A stretch of DNA of 25,311 bases from Cognatazoarcus sp050303815 (GTDB lineage: Bacteria > Pseudomonadota > Gammaproteobacteria > Burkholderiales > Rhodocyclaceae). The stretch is from the NCBI GenBank assembly GCA_050303815.1, contig JBNLCM010000105.1:1-25311 (forward strand), written 5' to 3'. Of this stretch, positions 15,076 through 22,445 are shown piece after piece. The position numbers and the translations under genes were made by a program. How positions within the stretch are numbered: the stretch's first letter is position 1; each line of letters begins with the position of its first letter. The notes beneath the pieces are model-generated. The model made no database searches, was not told the origin of the DNA, and worked only from the letters and a program-made list of their open reading frames with translations.

Positions 15076-15554
15076 CACTGAACGATCTCGCCATCGCGCG
15101 GGCGATTCACGTGCTGGCCGTGCTGCTGTGGATTGGCGGCGTTGCCTTCGTAACCACGACGCTGCTGCCAGCCTGCCGCGAACGCGCCGATCCGGCGGAG
15201 CGCATCGCGCTGTTCGAGTCCCTTGAACACCGCTTCGCATGGCAGGCGCGCCTCACGACGCTCGCCGCCGGCGGATCCGGCCTCTGGCTCGCCTACCGCC
15301 TCGACGCCTGGTGGCGCTTCACGACCCCGGACGGCTGGTGGATGCACGGCATGGTCGCCCTGTGGGCCGTGTTCTCGCTGATGCTGTTCGTCCTCGAGCC
15401 CTTCGTGCTGCGACGCTGGTTCGCGGTGCAGGCGCGCCGCGAGCCGCAGCGTGTGTTCGGCCGCATCGAGCGTATGCATCGGCTCCTGCTGGGGCTGTCG
15501 CTCGCCACCGTGGCTGGCGCCGTGGCGGGCAGCCACGGCGGTTGGCACTTCTGA
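15072..15554 (+). CDS. CopD-like four-helix membrane protein
   Basis: A 160-residue protein with four membrane helices. Helix 1 (RAIHVLAVLLWIGGVAF) has the His of CopD/DUF2269-like proteins. Other histidines at helix ends (EHRFAWQARL, WWMHGMVALW, MHRLLLG) could bind heme or copper; this is inference. It starts in the 4-bp ATGA overlap with the iron-sulfur gene and ends 44 bp before norD. Fixed position in a nor accessory operon suggests a role in cofactor delivery to, or electron supply for, NO reductase. The family is not characterised well enough to choose. Confidence 0.78.
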   Translation: MTLNDLAIARAIHVLAVLLWIGGVAFVTTTLLPACRERADPAERIALFESLEHRFAWQARLTTLAAGGSGLWLAYRLDAWWRFTTPDGWWMHGMVALWAVFSLMLFVLEPFVLRRWFAVQARREPQRVFGRIERMHRLLLGLSLATVAGAVAGSHGGWHF

Positions 15555-15559
15555 CATGC

Positions 15560-15580
15560 CCAGCGCGCGCCCCACGCTGG
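15560..15580 (+). promoter_or_regulatory. Intra-operon hairpin before norD
   Basis: A 6-bp stem, CCAGCG / CGCTGG with a 9-base loop, ends 18 bases before the norD ATG and a few bases before its AAAGGAA ribosome site. A hairpin of the same stem-and-loop style precedes the FmdE-like gene. Confidence 0.5.
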
Positions 15581-15598
15581 CACCGCAAAGGAACTGAC

Positions 15599-17428
15599 AT
15601 GGAAGAATTCGTCGGCGGACTGTGGCACCGCTTCATCACGCGCCAGGCATCGCGCCGGCATCCCGAGGCCGCGGTGCGGCTCGAGGACATGGAGCGCCTG
15701 GCCGGCACGCTGTTCCGCGCCCTGGGCGGTGACGCCGGCCTGCGGGTCGCGGCCGCCTCCGACAGCGACAACGGCGCCCGCCGTCGCTGGTTGTCGCGCG
15801 TCGCGGGCACCGAAGACCGCATCGCACACGCCAGCCGCGACGACGAAACCCTGAAGTTGCCGCCCGAACTCGACCTGTTTGCCGACAGGCAACATAACCG
15901 GGACCTCTACCTCTGGTTGATCGCGCTGGCCGCGACCGCCCCTGCGGATGGCGACGACTGGCTCGTCGCCAACCAGCGCGCAACGTGCTCGGTGCTGGCG
16001 CGCTACCCGGGCTTCGAAGCACGCTATCGGCGGCTTGTGGACGCCAGCCTGGCGCTGCGCCTGTCCCCCGAGCGCCTGCCCGGAGACGAAGCCGCGGCAG
16101 AGGCCGCGATCCGGCTGGCGCTGCGTGAGCCGGGCACCGTTACCACCTTGCCACCGGCGCGACGGCCGCCGCAACCGGTGCCGATGTGGCTCTACCCAAG
16201 CCGGGAGGTCTTCGACCACCGCAGCCACGCCCGCGCCGCCTCCAGCGCTCAAACTGGCGGCGGCGAAGCCCAGGACGGTCGCCAGCGACGGCGCAGCGCA
16301 CGGCGGGAGGACGACCCGGACGGCCGCGACGGCTTCATCCTGCCGTTCCGGGCGGAGAGCCTGCTGTCCTGGGCTGACTACGTCAAGGTCAACCGGGCCC
16401 TGGACGACGACCCCAACGACGATGCCGTCAGGGCGGCAGACGACATGGATGACCTGGCGGTCTCCGACGGCACGGGCGAAACCGCCTCGACCGTGCGGTT
16501 TGATCTCGACCTGCCCTCGGCGGCCGTGGACGACCTGCCGATCGAGTCGGGCATCCTGTTGCCCGAGTGGCACTGGAAACAACGGCGGCTGCTCAAGGAT
16601 CAATGCCGCCTCACCATCCTGGAGCCCCGCGATGCCACGCCCTGCCCTGTGCCCGCACGCCTCAACCGCGCCAGCCAGCGGATTCGCAACCAGTTCGAAG
16701 CCTTGACCCCGTCCCGGCGGTGGCTCAAGGCCCAGCCGGACGGCAGCGAGGCCGACCTGGACGCCGTGGTGCGCGCCTGGACCGACCGGAGATCGGGCAG
16801 GCGCCACGCCGAAGCCCGCCAGTACCTCAAGTGCGAGCGCCGCGAGCGGGACCTCGCCTGCCTCGTGCTGGCGGATCTGTCCCTGTCCACCGATGCCCAT
16901 GTCAGCAACGAGCAGCGCGTCATCGACGTGATCCGCGACAGCCTGATGCTGCTCGCCGAGGCGCTGGCTGCCACCGGCGACCGCTTTGGTCTCTACGGCT
17001 TCTCGTCACTCAAGCGCGAGCACGTCCGCTTCCACCGCATCAAGGATTTCGCCGAACGGCACGGGCCGGTCTCGCGCGGCCGCATTGCTGCGCTCAAGCC
17101 CGGCTACTACACGCGCATGGGCGCAGGCATCCGGCAGTCCACCCGACTGCTCGCCGAGCAGCCGAATGCGCTGCGCCTGATGATGATCCTGACCGACGGC
17201 AAGCCCAACGACATGGACCACTACGAAGGCCGGTTCGGCATCGAGGACACCCGGATGGCCGTGCTCGAGGCGCGCCAGCAGGGGATCCGCCCCTTCTGCG
17301 TCACCATCGATCACGAAGGTGCCGACTACCTACCCCACGTCTTCGGCGTCGACGGGTTCACCGTGATCCGCAAGCCGGAGGAGCTCCCGACCCGCCTGCC
17401 GATGCTCTACGCGAGCCTCGTCGCCTGA
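15599..17428 (+). CDS. norD: NorD, VWA-domain NO reductase activation protein
   Basis: A 609-residue cytoplasmic protein with a C-terminal von Willebrand A domain. The MIDAS motif is ADLSLSTDA (D426-L-S-L-S), and the later MIDAS Thr/Asp region is MILTDGKPND. The N-terminal half is variable, with an acidic, disordered middle around the DDDPNDDAVRAADDMDD segment. NorD works with the AAA+ protein NorQ to insert FeB into NorB. The frame is open upstream to 15239, but AAGGAA 5 bases before the ATG at 15599 and the NorD-like N-terminus (MEEFVGGLWHRFI) fix the start. Separation from norQ by nearly 6 kb is unusual, since norQ and norD are usually adjacent. Confidence 0.94.
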   Translation: MEEFVGGLWHRFITRQASRRHPEAAVRLEDMERLAGTLFRALGGDAGLRVAAASDSDNGARRRWLSRVAGTEDRIAHASRDDETLKLPPELDLFADRQHNRDLYLWLIALAATAPADGDDWLVANQRATCSVLARYPGFEARYRRLVDASLALRLSPERLPGDEAAAEAAIRLALREPGTVTTLPPARRPPQPVPMWLYPSREVFDHRSHARAASSAQTGGGEAQDGRQRRRSARREDDPDGRDGFILPFRAESLLSWADYVKVNRALDDDPNDDAVRAADDMDDLAVSDGTGETASTVRFDLDLPSAAVDDLPIESGILLPEWHWKQRRLLKDQCRLTILEPRDATPCPVPARLNRASQRIRNQFEALTPSRRWLKAQPDGSEADLDAVVRAWTDRRSGRRHAEARQYLKCERRERDLACLVLADLSLSTDAHVSNEQRVIDVIRDSLMLLAEALAATGDRFGLYGFSSLKREHVRFHRIKDFAERHGPVSRGRIAALKPGYYTRMGAGIRQSTRLLAEQPNALRLMMILTDGKPNDMDHYEGRFGIEDTRMAVLEARQQGIRPFCVTIDHEGADYLPHVFGVDGFTVIRKPEELPTRLPMLYASLVA

Positions 17429-17484
17429 AGATGGCCGACGGCGTGCCAGCCTTGAGCCAGATCATGTCGGCGGGCGCGCCGAAT

Positions 17485-17507
17485 CGGGAGACTGCAGCCA
17501 TCTCCCG
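17485..17507 (+). promoter_or_regulatory. Intra-operon hairpin before the FmdE-like gene
   Basis: A 7-bp stem, CGGGAGA / TCTCCCG with a 9-base loop containing CTGCAG, ends just before the GAAGG ribosome site of the next gene. No T-run follows. It may adjust transcript stability or expression of the distal genes. Confidence 0.55.
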
Positions 17508-17522
17508 TTGAAGGTCGCCCCC

Positions 17523-18134
17523 ATGGCATTTCCCGGCTTCTATGCACGAATCCCCCGCATCCGGCTGCGCGATCCGTTGTCCGGCCTCTTCGGCGCCACC
17601 GACGACGGTTGGCTCGACTACGGCTTCGACGACGCGGTCCGCCTGGCAGGCCATGCCTGCCCGACCGTGGCGGCGGCCTACGCCCTGACCGTCAAGGGAA
17701 TCGAGGCGCTGTTCCCGGGCGGCGAAGCCGAACGCGGCGCGATGCGGGCACGCTTCCCGACGCCTTGCGATGCCGGCACCACCGGCGTGGTGGCCTCGAT
17801 CGTCACCTTGCTCACCGGGGCGGCCGGTGATGGTGGCTTCAAGGGCCTGGCGGGCCAGCACAGTCGTTTCGGCCGTCTGGCCTTCGCGGCAGGCAGCGCG
17901 GACAGGATCGCCTTCACGCTGCAGCGGGACCAGGGCGCCACCGTGGCGCTGGCGGCATGGCTGGAGCGCGTGCCGGCCGATCCGGAGGCAAGCGAGCTGC
18001 TGCCCCGCTGCCTGACCGGGCGCGCAACGGCCGCCGAGCGAAACCGTTTTGGCGCGCTGTGGCAGGACCGCCTCCGGCGCCTGCTGCTGGACCACTGGGA
18101 CGACCCGGCGCTCTGGCAGGTTCAGCCGGCGTGA
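17523..18134 (+). CDS. FmdE-like protein of the nor accessory operon
   Basis: A 203-residue soluble protein with an FmdE-like N-terminal domain. GHACPTVAAAYAL (H44, C46) matches the GHxCPG-type metal/cofactor motif of formylmethanofuran dehydrogenase subunit E-like proteins. It is followed by C82 in TPCDAG, the LLTGAAGDGG segment and H113. These Cys/His residues could bind zinc or another metal. FmdE-like domains are found in many non-methanogens without known function. The ATG at 17523 is preferred over the TTG at 17508; GAAGG lies about 10 bases upstream. The stop overlaps the next gene's GTG (GTGA). In context, a role in metal handling for FeB insertion is plausible but unproven. Confidence 0.7.
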   Translation: MAFPGFYARIPRIRLRDPLSGLFGATDDGWLDYGFDDAVRLAGHACPTVAAAYALTVKGIEALFPGGEAERGAMRARFPTPCDAGTTGVVASIVTLLTGAAGDGGFKGLAGQHSRFGRLAFAAGSADRIAFTLQRDQGATVALAAWLERVPADPEASELLPRCLTGRATAAERNRFGALWQDRLRRLLLDHWDDPALWQVQPA

Positions 18135-18886
18135 GGCCGACCGACACCCCGCCGCGCCCGATCACCCCGCGCGAACTCGCCCTGGTCCTCGCGGAAGGCT
18201 GGCACATCTTCCGTCGCTGTCCGGCGATCAGCCTGCTGGCAGGCACGCTCGCGCTCGCGGTGGGGCTGGTCCTGTCCGCCCTGGCCCTGCGCCAGGGCCT
18301 GGCGCCGATGGTTCCCGCACTGGCCGGTGGTTTCCTGCTGGTCGGTCCGGTCGCCATGGCCGCCCTGGCCAGCCTGGCGCTGGCGGTCGCCGCAGGAGAG
18401 CGCCCGACGATCGGCGCCGTCGGCAGGCGACTCGCCGCGGCACCCCGCGGACTCTGGGCCATCGTCCTGTTCTGCCTGCTGATCCATTTCATCTGGCTGA
18501 CCGACGCTGGCACGCTCTACAGCTTCATGATCGGTGAGCGACGCGACACACTGAGGCACGTCCTTCCCACAGACGGCAACACGGCGCGCTTTCACCTTTT
18601 TTCCGGCCTCATGGGGTTCGTGCTGGCCAACGTCGTGTTCGCCGTCAGTGCCCATTCGATCCCGCTGCTGCTGCGCGGCGAAGCGTCGCTGGTGCGCGCC
18701 ATCATGGCAAGCGTGAAGGCCGTCGCGACGAGCCCACTGGTCCACGGCGCGTGGGCCACCCTGCTGGCCACCACGATCTTCGCAAGCCTGCTCGTGCCGC
18801 CACTCCTGTGCGTGGGATTGCCATGGCTCGGCTACGCAGGCACGGCCCTCAACCGCCGGATCTTTCCCGACGACGTTCCTCGCTAG
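18131..18886 (+). CDS. DUF2189-like integral membrane protein, last gene of the nor accessory operon
   Basis: A 251-residue protein with about six membrane helices. The ITPRELALVLAEGWHIFRRCPAI opening, FLLVGPVAMAALASLALAV and the SFMIGERRD loop resemble DUF2189. Translation most likely starts at the GTG in the GTGA overlap with the preceding gene; a longer frame to 17957 overlaps that gene by 178 bases and is not family-like. Tight overlap indicates co-expression with norD. The function is unknown. No T-rich terminator follows; instead the gene is followed by a run of abutting palindromes. Confidence 0.78.
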   Translation: MRPTDTPPRPITPRELALVLAEGWHIFRRCPAISLLAGTLALAVGLVLSALALRQGLAPMVPALAGGFLLVGPVAMAALASLALAVAAGERPTIGAVGRRLAAAPRGLWAIVLFCLLIHFIWLTDAGTLYSFMIGERRDTLRHVLPTDGNTARFHLFSGLMGFVLANVVFAVSAHSIPLLLRGEASLVRAIMASVKAVATSPLVHGAWATLLATTIFASLLVPPLLCVGLPWLGYAGTALNRRIFPDDVPR

Positions 18887-18954
18887 GGTCTGCGGTCGTG
18901 TCCATGGCGAATCGCGGCGAGGCGGTGCGCCTGCGCAGCGCGGCGCGGGAAGAC

Positions 18955-19030
18955 GCCAAGGGGGGCCCCTTGGCGATGCGCGCATCGAGGTTGTGCGGGC
19001 TCACAACCTCAGGCCCCTGAGCCGGGGCCT
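18955..19030. repeat. Four directly abutting palindromes
   Basis: Four inverted repeats lie end to end with no spacer bases. 18955-18974 has arms GCCAAGGGG / CCCCTTGGC around GG. 18975-18986 is the perfect palindrome GATGCGCGCATC. 18987-19010 has arms GAGGTTGTG / CACAACCTC with a 6-base loop. 19011-19030 has arms AGGCCCC / GGGGCCT with a 6-base loop. A further stem, CGGGCCG / CGGCCCG with loop CAT, is at 19078-19094. The array lies between the convergent DUF2189-like and HDOD-GGDEF genes. No T-run follows. It could be a bidirectional transcription block, a REP-like element or a structured RNA. Confidence 0.85.
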
Positions 19031-19142
19031 GCCGGGCCCGATGATGGCGTCGCGCCGCCTTGCCAGGGGGCCACACCCGGGCCGCATCGGCCCGCCTTGT
19101 TCTCAGACCCGGCAGACCCCAGCGCGACCACCGGACACCTGT

Positions 19143-21068
19143 CTACAGACCCGAGGCGGGCCCGAGCAGCTTGCGGCCCGCGCGCACTAGGCAGCAGCGG
19201 TTTCGGCCCGCGGCCTTGGCCTCATACAGGCCTTCGTCGGCGCGGCTCACGAGCGCATCGGCATCGACGGTGTCGGCCTCCCGGCTCGCGATGCCGATGC
19301 TCACGGTCACCTCGAAGGTCTTGCCATCGATCGTCAGCGCCTTGCTGGCGACCGTCTTGCGCAGGCGCTCGGCCGACTGGGCGGCGGCCTCGAGGGGCGC
19401 GTTGGGACAAATCACGAGAAACTCCTCGCCGCCAGTCCGGCAAACCCAGTCATCCTTGCGGGCCGACGTGCGCAACAGCCGTGACACCGCCGTCAGCACC
19501 ATATCGCCGCCCGCGTGGCCATGCCGGTCGTTGATCGACTTGAACCGGTCGATGTCGACCATCATCACCGACAGGGGATGCTCGCTGCGCCGGCTGGCAC
19601 TCCAGGCCTGCCCCAGCATCGAGATTGCCGCACGCCGGTTCGGCAGCCCGGTCAGAGCGTCGGTGAGGGCCGCCCGCTCGAGCTTGCGGTTGCTGACCGC
19701 CAGCTCGGACGCAATGCTCTTCAATTGCGCGCGGTCGCGCGCCCAGTCCTCCTGCAGCCGCACATAGCGGCCGGCCGCCATCAGCCGGGCCCGCAGGGCG
19801 CGCTGACTGAAGGGCTTGGTCAGGTAGTCGTCGACGCCCTCGGCGAAAGCGGTCTCGAGCTGGTCCTCGGAACCCAGTGCGGTCAGCATGATCACGTAGA
19901 TGGAGCGCCCCCAGTCGGTGGCCCGTAGCGCCCTCGTCAACTCGATACCATCCATTTCCGGCATCAGCCAGTCGGTCAGCACGACTTGCGGGCGATGCTC
20001 GAGTGCCAGCGCCAGGGCGCTGCGCCCATCGGGTGCGACCACAACCGAGTGGCCGCACTCGCCCTGGAGCCAGGCCTGCATCAACTGCCGCGTCGCCCCT
20101 TCGTCGTCCACCACCATCACACGCAGCGGCGGGCCGTCGAGGTCGGGTCCGTGTCGCGGCGCCGGCCCGTCGGCGAGGACGGCGAACGGCGGCAGGCTGG
20201 CGGTCGGGACCTTGAGCAGTTCGCCCCACGCCCCCCAGCTCTCCATCAGGGGATCGAGCAAGGCGCCCAGATCCTCCGACAGGATGCCAATACGGCCAGC
20301 CACCGTGAGCAGCTCCGCCACCAGGGCATGGCGGGCAAACTCGGGGGCCAGGCCGAGGTCGCCGATGCGGGCCGCCAGATTGAGCGCCTGGCAGATCTGA
20401 AAACTGCGGGAGCCCTCCGCGAACGGCGCGTCGAGGCCCTTTTCGTGAAACAGCAAGGGCTCCACCAGGGCCGGCGGAAAGCCCCATTCGCCAAGCATCG
20501 CCGCACCGAGCCGATTGTGGTCGATATGCAGCTTCTCAAGCTCGGCCTCGACCAGCTCGGCCGCCGTCAGATCCCTGGACGCGACGAGGATCTCCGAATA
20601 GTCCGTCGGGTAGGCGGTCGCCAACGCGAGCCGGCCAACGCGCGCCAGCAGGCCACAGGCGAAGAGATCGTCGGGCGGCCCCATCCGGCTGACGCGGGCA
20701 ATGGTCTGCATCGACAGGCCCATCAGCAAGGAATGCGACCAGAACTGCTGGTAGTCGAAGGCCTCGCAGGAACCATCGCCGAATTCGTCGATCAGCGAGA
20801 ACCCGAGCACCAGTTGCTTCACGAGGCCCAGGCCGAGTCGACGGACCGCCTCATTGACGGCTACCACCGGGCGGCCCCCCGTAGCCGCGGCGTTGGCCTG
20901 GTGGATCAGCTTTCCCGACAGGGCCGGGTCCGTCATGACCGTGCGCGACACCTCGTCCATGGTCGCGGTGTCGCGCTGGCACAGTTCCATGACGGCCAAG
21001 GCAACCCCCTTCGGGCTTGGTAGCACGCCACCGACCCTGAGGTCATCGAGCTTGGGCAGGGCCGCCAT
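19143..21068 (-). CDS. HDOD-REC-GGDEF diguanylate cyclase response regulator
   Basis: A 641-residue signalling protein with three domains. Residues ~1-260 are an HDOD domain (starts LPSPKGVALAVMELCQ, with the MTDPALSGKLIHQANA motif). Residues ~314-430 are a receiver with D321/D322, phosphoacceptor D366 (VLTDWLMPEMDG) and K418. Residues ~465-625 are a GGDEF domain with an intact GGEEF active site (546-550) and an RKDD inhibitory site (537-540). It is therefore expected to make cyclic di-GMP with product inhibition, controlled by phosphorylation. The HDOD domain is non-catalytic and probably a protein-interaction platform. GGAGG 6 bases before the ATG supports the start. No cognate histidine kinase is adjacent. 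Confidence 0.93.
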   Translation of the reverse strand: MAALPKLDDLRVGGVLPSPKGVALAVMELCQRDTATMDEVSRTVMTDPALSGKLIHQANAAATGGRPVVAVNEAVRRLGLGLVKQLVLGFSLIDEFGDGSCEAFDYQQFWSHSLLMGLSMQTIARVSRMGPPDDLFACGLLARVGRLALATAYPTDYSEILVASRDLTAAELVEAELEKLHIDHNRLGAAMLGEWGFPPALVEPLLFHEKGLDAPFAEGSRSFQICQALNLAARIGDLGLAPEFARHALVAELLTVAGRIGILSEDLGALLDPLMESWGAWGELLKVPTASLPPFAVLADGPAPRHGPDLDGPPLRVMVVDDEGATRQLMQAWLQGECGHSVVVAPDGRSALALALEHRPQVVLTDWLMPEMDGIELTRALRATDWGRSIYVIMLTALGSEDQLETAFAEGVDDYLTKPFSQRALRARLMAAGRYVRLQEDWARDRAQLKSIASELAVSNRKLERAALTDALTGLPNRRAAISMLGQAWSASRRSEHPLSVMMVDIDRFKSINDRHGHAGGDMVLTAVSRLLRTSARKDDWVCRTGGEEFLVICPNAPLEAAAQSAERLRKTVASKALTIDGKTFEVTVSIGIASREADTVDADALVSRADEGLYEAKAAGRNRCCLVRAGRKLLGPASGL

Positions 21069-21157
21069 CGGCGTCCTCCGAACGTGGGCCTGCGGATAGC
21101 CGCTGTTTGCGCCTGCCTATGGCAAACCCGACTGTGTCGTTTTGTCTCATCCGCCGC

Positions 21158-21163
21158 TAATAT
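21158..21163 (+). promoter_or_regulatory. Possible -10 element upstream of the MliC-like lipoprotein gene
   Basis: TAATAT at 21158-21163, with TGTCGT 17 bases upstream (21135-21140), fits a weak sigma70 promoter in an unusually AT-rich spot of this divergent region. The same TATATT read on the minus strand could serve the HDOD-GGDEF gene. Confidence 0.35.
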
Positions 21164-21190
21164 ACCCAATTCACTACCGGTTCGACCCAT

Positions 21191-21511
21191 ATGGGATCAA
21201 TGATCCGAGCATTGGCCGCCCTGGGCGGCGCGCTCGCGCTGGCCAGCTGCGGACAAGCCCCGCTTCAGCCGGTCTGGACCGACTACCGCTGCGCGGACGG
21301 CCGTGCGTTCGCCGCCCGTTTTGCGGCGGACGGCAGCGACGCCGTGGTGGCCATCGACGGCATGCACTTCCGCCTGCAACGCGACGGCGAGAGACTACGC
21401 TACCAGTGCAGCGAGCTGAGCCTGACCCGCGACGGCGACACCGCCCGGCTGCAGTTCACCGGTGCACCGGAGTCGGCCGGTTGCCGCGCCCTGCCGGCCC
21501 CCGCGCGGTAG
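21191..21511 (+). CDS. MliC-like lipoprotein (putative lysozyme inhibitor family)
   Basis: A 106-residue protein with a lipoprotein signal (RALAALGGALALASC, lipobox LASC). It is followed by a domain with YRCADGRAFAARF...DAVVAIDGMHFRLQRDGERLRYQC, which resembles the MliC/DUF-type 'YxCxxG' beta-barrel of membrane-bound lysozyme inhibitors. The characteristic MliC active loop is not clearly present, so inhibitor activity is uncertain. Three cysteines follow the lipobox cysteine. Either ATG, at 21191 or 21200, could be the start; neither has a good ribosome site, and the second places Arg nearer the N-terminus as in typical signal peptides. Monocistronic. Confidence 0.65.
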   Translation: MGSMIRALAALGGALALASCGQAPLQPVWTDYRCADGRAFAARFAADGSDAVVAIDGMHFRLQRDGERLRYQCSELSLTRDGDTARLQFTGAPESAGCRALPAPAR

Positions 21512-21619
21512 CGAGCGGTTGTCCCGGTCGATCGGCGCACACGGGCACAGGCCACGTGACCAGCGGGCAGCCGGGCGGCGAACCGCCTCGCAGCTCGCGC
21601 CGCCGCGCGGCGTGATCCG

Positions 21620-22087
21620 TCAGCCCACCACGTAGGCCCCGGTCCCGACGGCAATGAGGCTGTCCTCGTCGTTGTGCAGTTCGATGCGTGCGACGGCAAC
21701 CTTGTTTCCCGTCCGCAAGACGTAGCCGGTGGCTTCGAACCACTGGCCAAATCCCGGCCGCAGGTAATCGACGCGCAGGTCGATCGTCCCCAGCGCGCCG
21801 AATCGCTCCAGCTTGGAGGCCAGCGGTTCGTCGGATAGCCGCTTCTGGACACCGAGAAATGCCGCGAGTCCGCCGGTCACATCGATGACGGCCGAGATCA
21901 CGCCGCCGTGAAGGTTGCCGCGCAGGAAGTTGCCCACCAATTCGGGGCGCATCTCGAAGCGCACCTTCGGCTGGTCGTAGTCAAGGGAATCGATCGCCAG
22001 ACCGAGCACCTTGTTGAACGGAATCCGTTCGTTGAAGAGCGCCCGGATCTGCTCGAGCAGCTCCCTGTCCTGGTCCTGGGTCGTCAT
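21620..22087 (-). CDS. Hotdog-fold acyl-CoA thioesterase (YigI/PaaI-like)
   Basis: A 155-residue protein with the PaaI-type hotdog motif NLHGGVISAVIDVTGGLAA (catalytic Asp/Gly region) and LRVDYLRPG in the next strand. Length and sequence resemble E. coli YigI. The expected reaction is hydrolysis of an acyl-CoA thioester; the chain length cannot be read from sequence. The ATG at 22087 has GAGG 7 bases upstream. No operon partner: the next gene upstream on the same strand is 358 bp away. Confidence 0.87.
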   Translation of the reverse strand: MTTQDQDRELLEQIRALFNERIPFNKVLGLAIDSLDYDQPKVRFEMRPELVGNFLRGNLHGGVISAVIDVTGGLAAFLGVQKRLSDEPLASKLERFGALGTIDLRVDYLRPGFGQWFEATGYVLRTGNKVAVARIELHNDEDSLIAVGTGAYVVG

Positions 22088-22445
22088 GGCGAGGCCTCGT
22101 TGATGGAAGGCTCACTCTAGCCGGGCCAACACGACGGGAGCAAGCGCGGCCCGCCGGGGCCGTCGCGGTCAGTCCCATCGAGGGAGATGGCAGACCCGGG
22201 AGGGGGGTTTGGGGGGTCACGCGGGCCCCGTGGGGAACAGGAGGTGACTCTCGAGCCGGGCACCCGCGTGGGGGATCCCGGATCTGCCTGCCCCTTCCAA
22301 TGCATCAGCCATGCCAATCCCGTCCTGAGATCGCAAGCCCTTGAAAGCGCAGACGCTCATGACGCTCCGCGGCGCATCCGCAGTGACTCCCGGCCCCGCA
22401 AACTGCCATGTATGGCAGCAGATTGTCAGTCCGACGACGTCAGCG
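22088..22445. other. Intergenic region with G-runs and a palindrome
   Basis: 358 bp between the thioesterase start and the end of the sigma54 activator gene. It contains four G-runs at 22198-22200, 22202-22207, 22211-22216 and 22223-22225 (G-quadruplex pattern, loops 1, 3 and 6), and a perfect 7-bp dyad at 22403-22418. No convincing small gene or promoter was found. Confidence 0.6.
22403..22418 (-). terminator. Dyad, possible weak terminator of the sigma54 activator gene
   Basis: CTGCCAT / ATGGCAG with a 2-base loop lies 27 bases after the activator stop on the minus strand and is followed there by only three Ts. It could instead be an operator. Confidence 0.4.

Noticed and set aside
15239..15598. 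Upstream extension of norD
   Set aside because: It overlaps the CopD-like gene; a good ribosome site and the NorD-like N-terminus are at 15599.
15293..16900. 535-residue minus-strand open frame opposite norD
   Set aside because: It is an antisense shadow of norD and the CopD-like gene, with biased Gly/Gln/Arg/Val composition and no domain.
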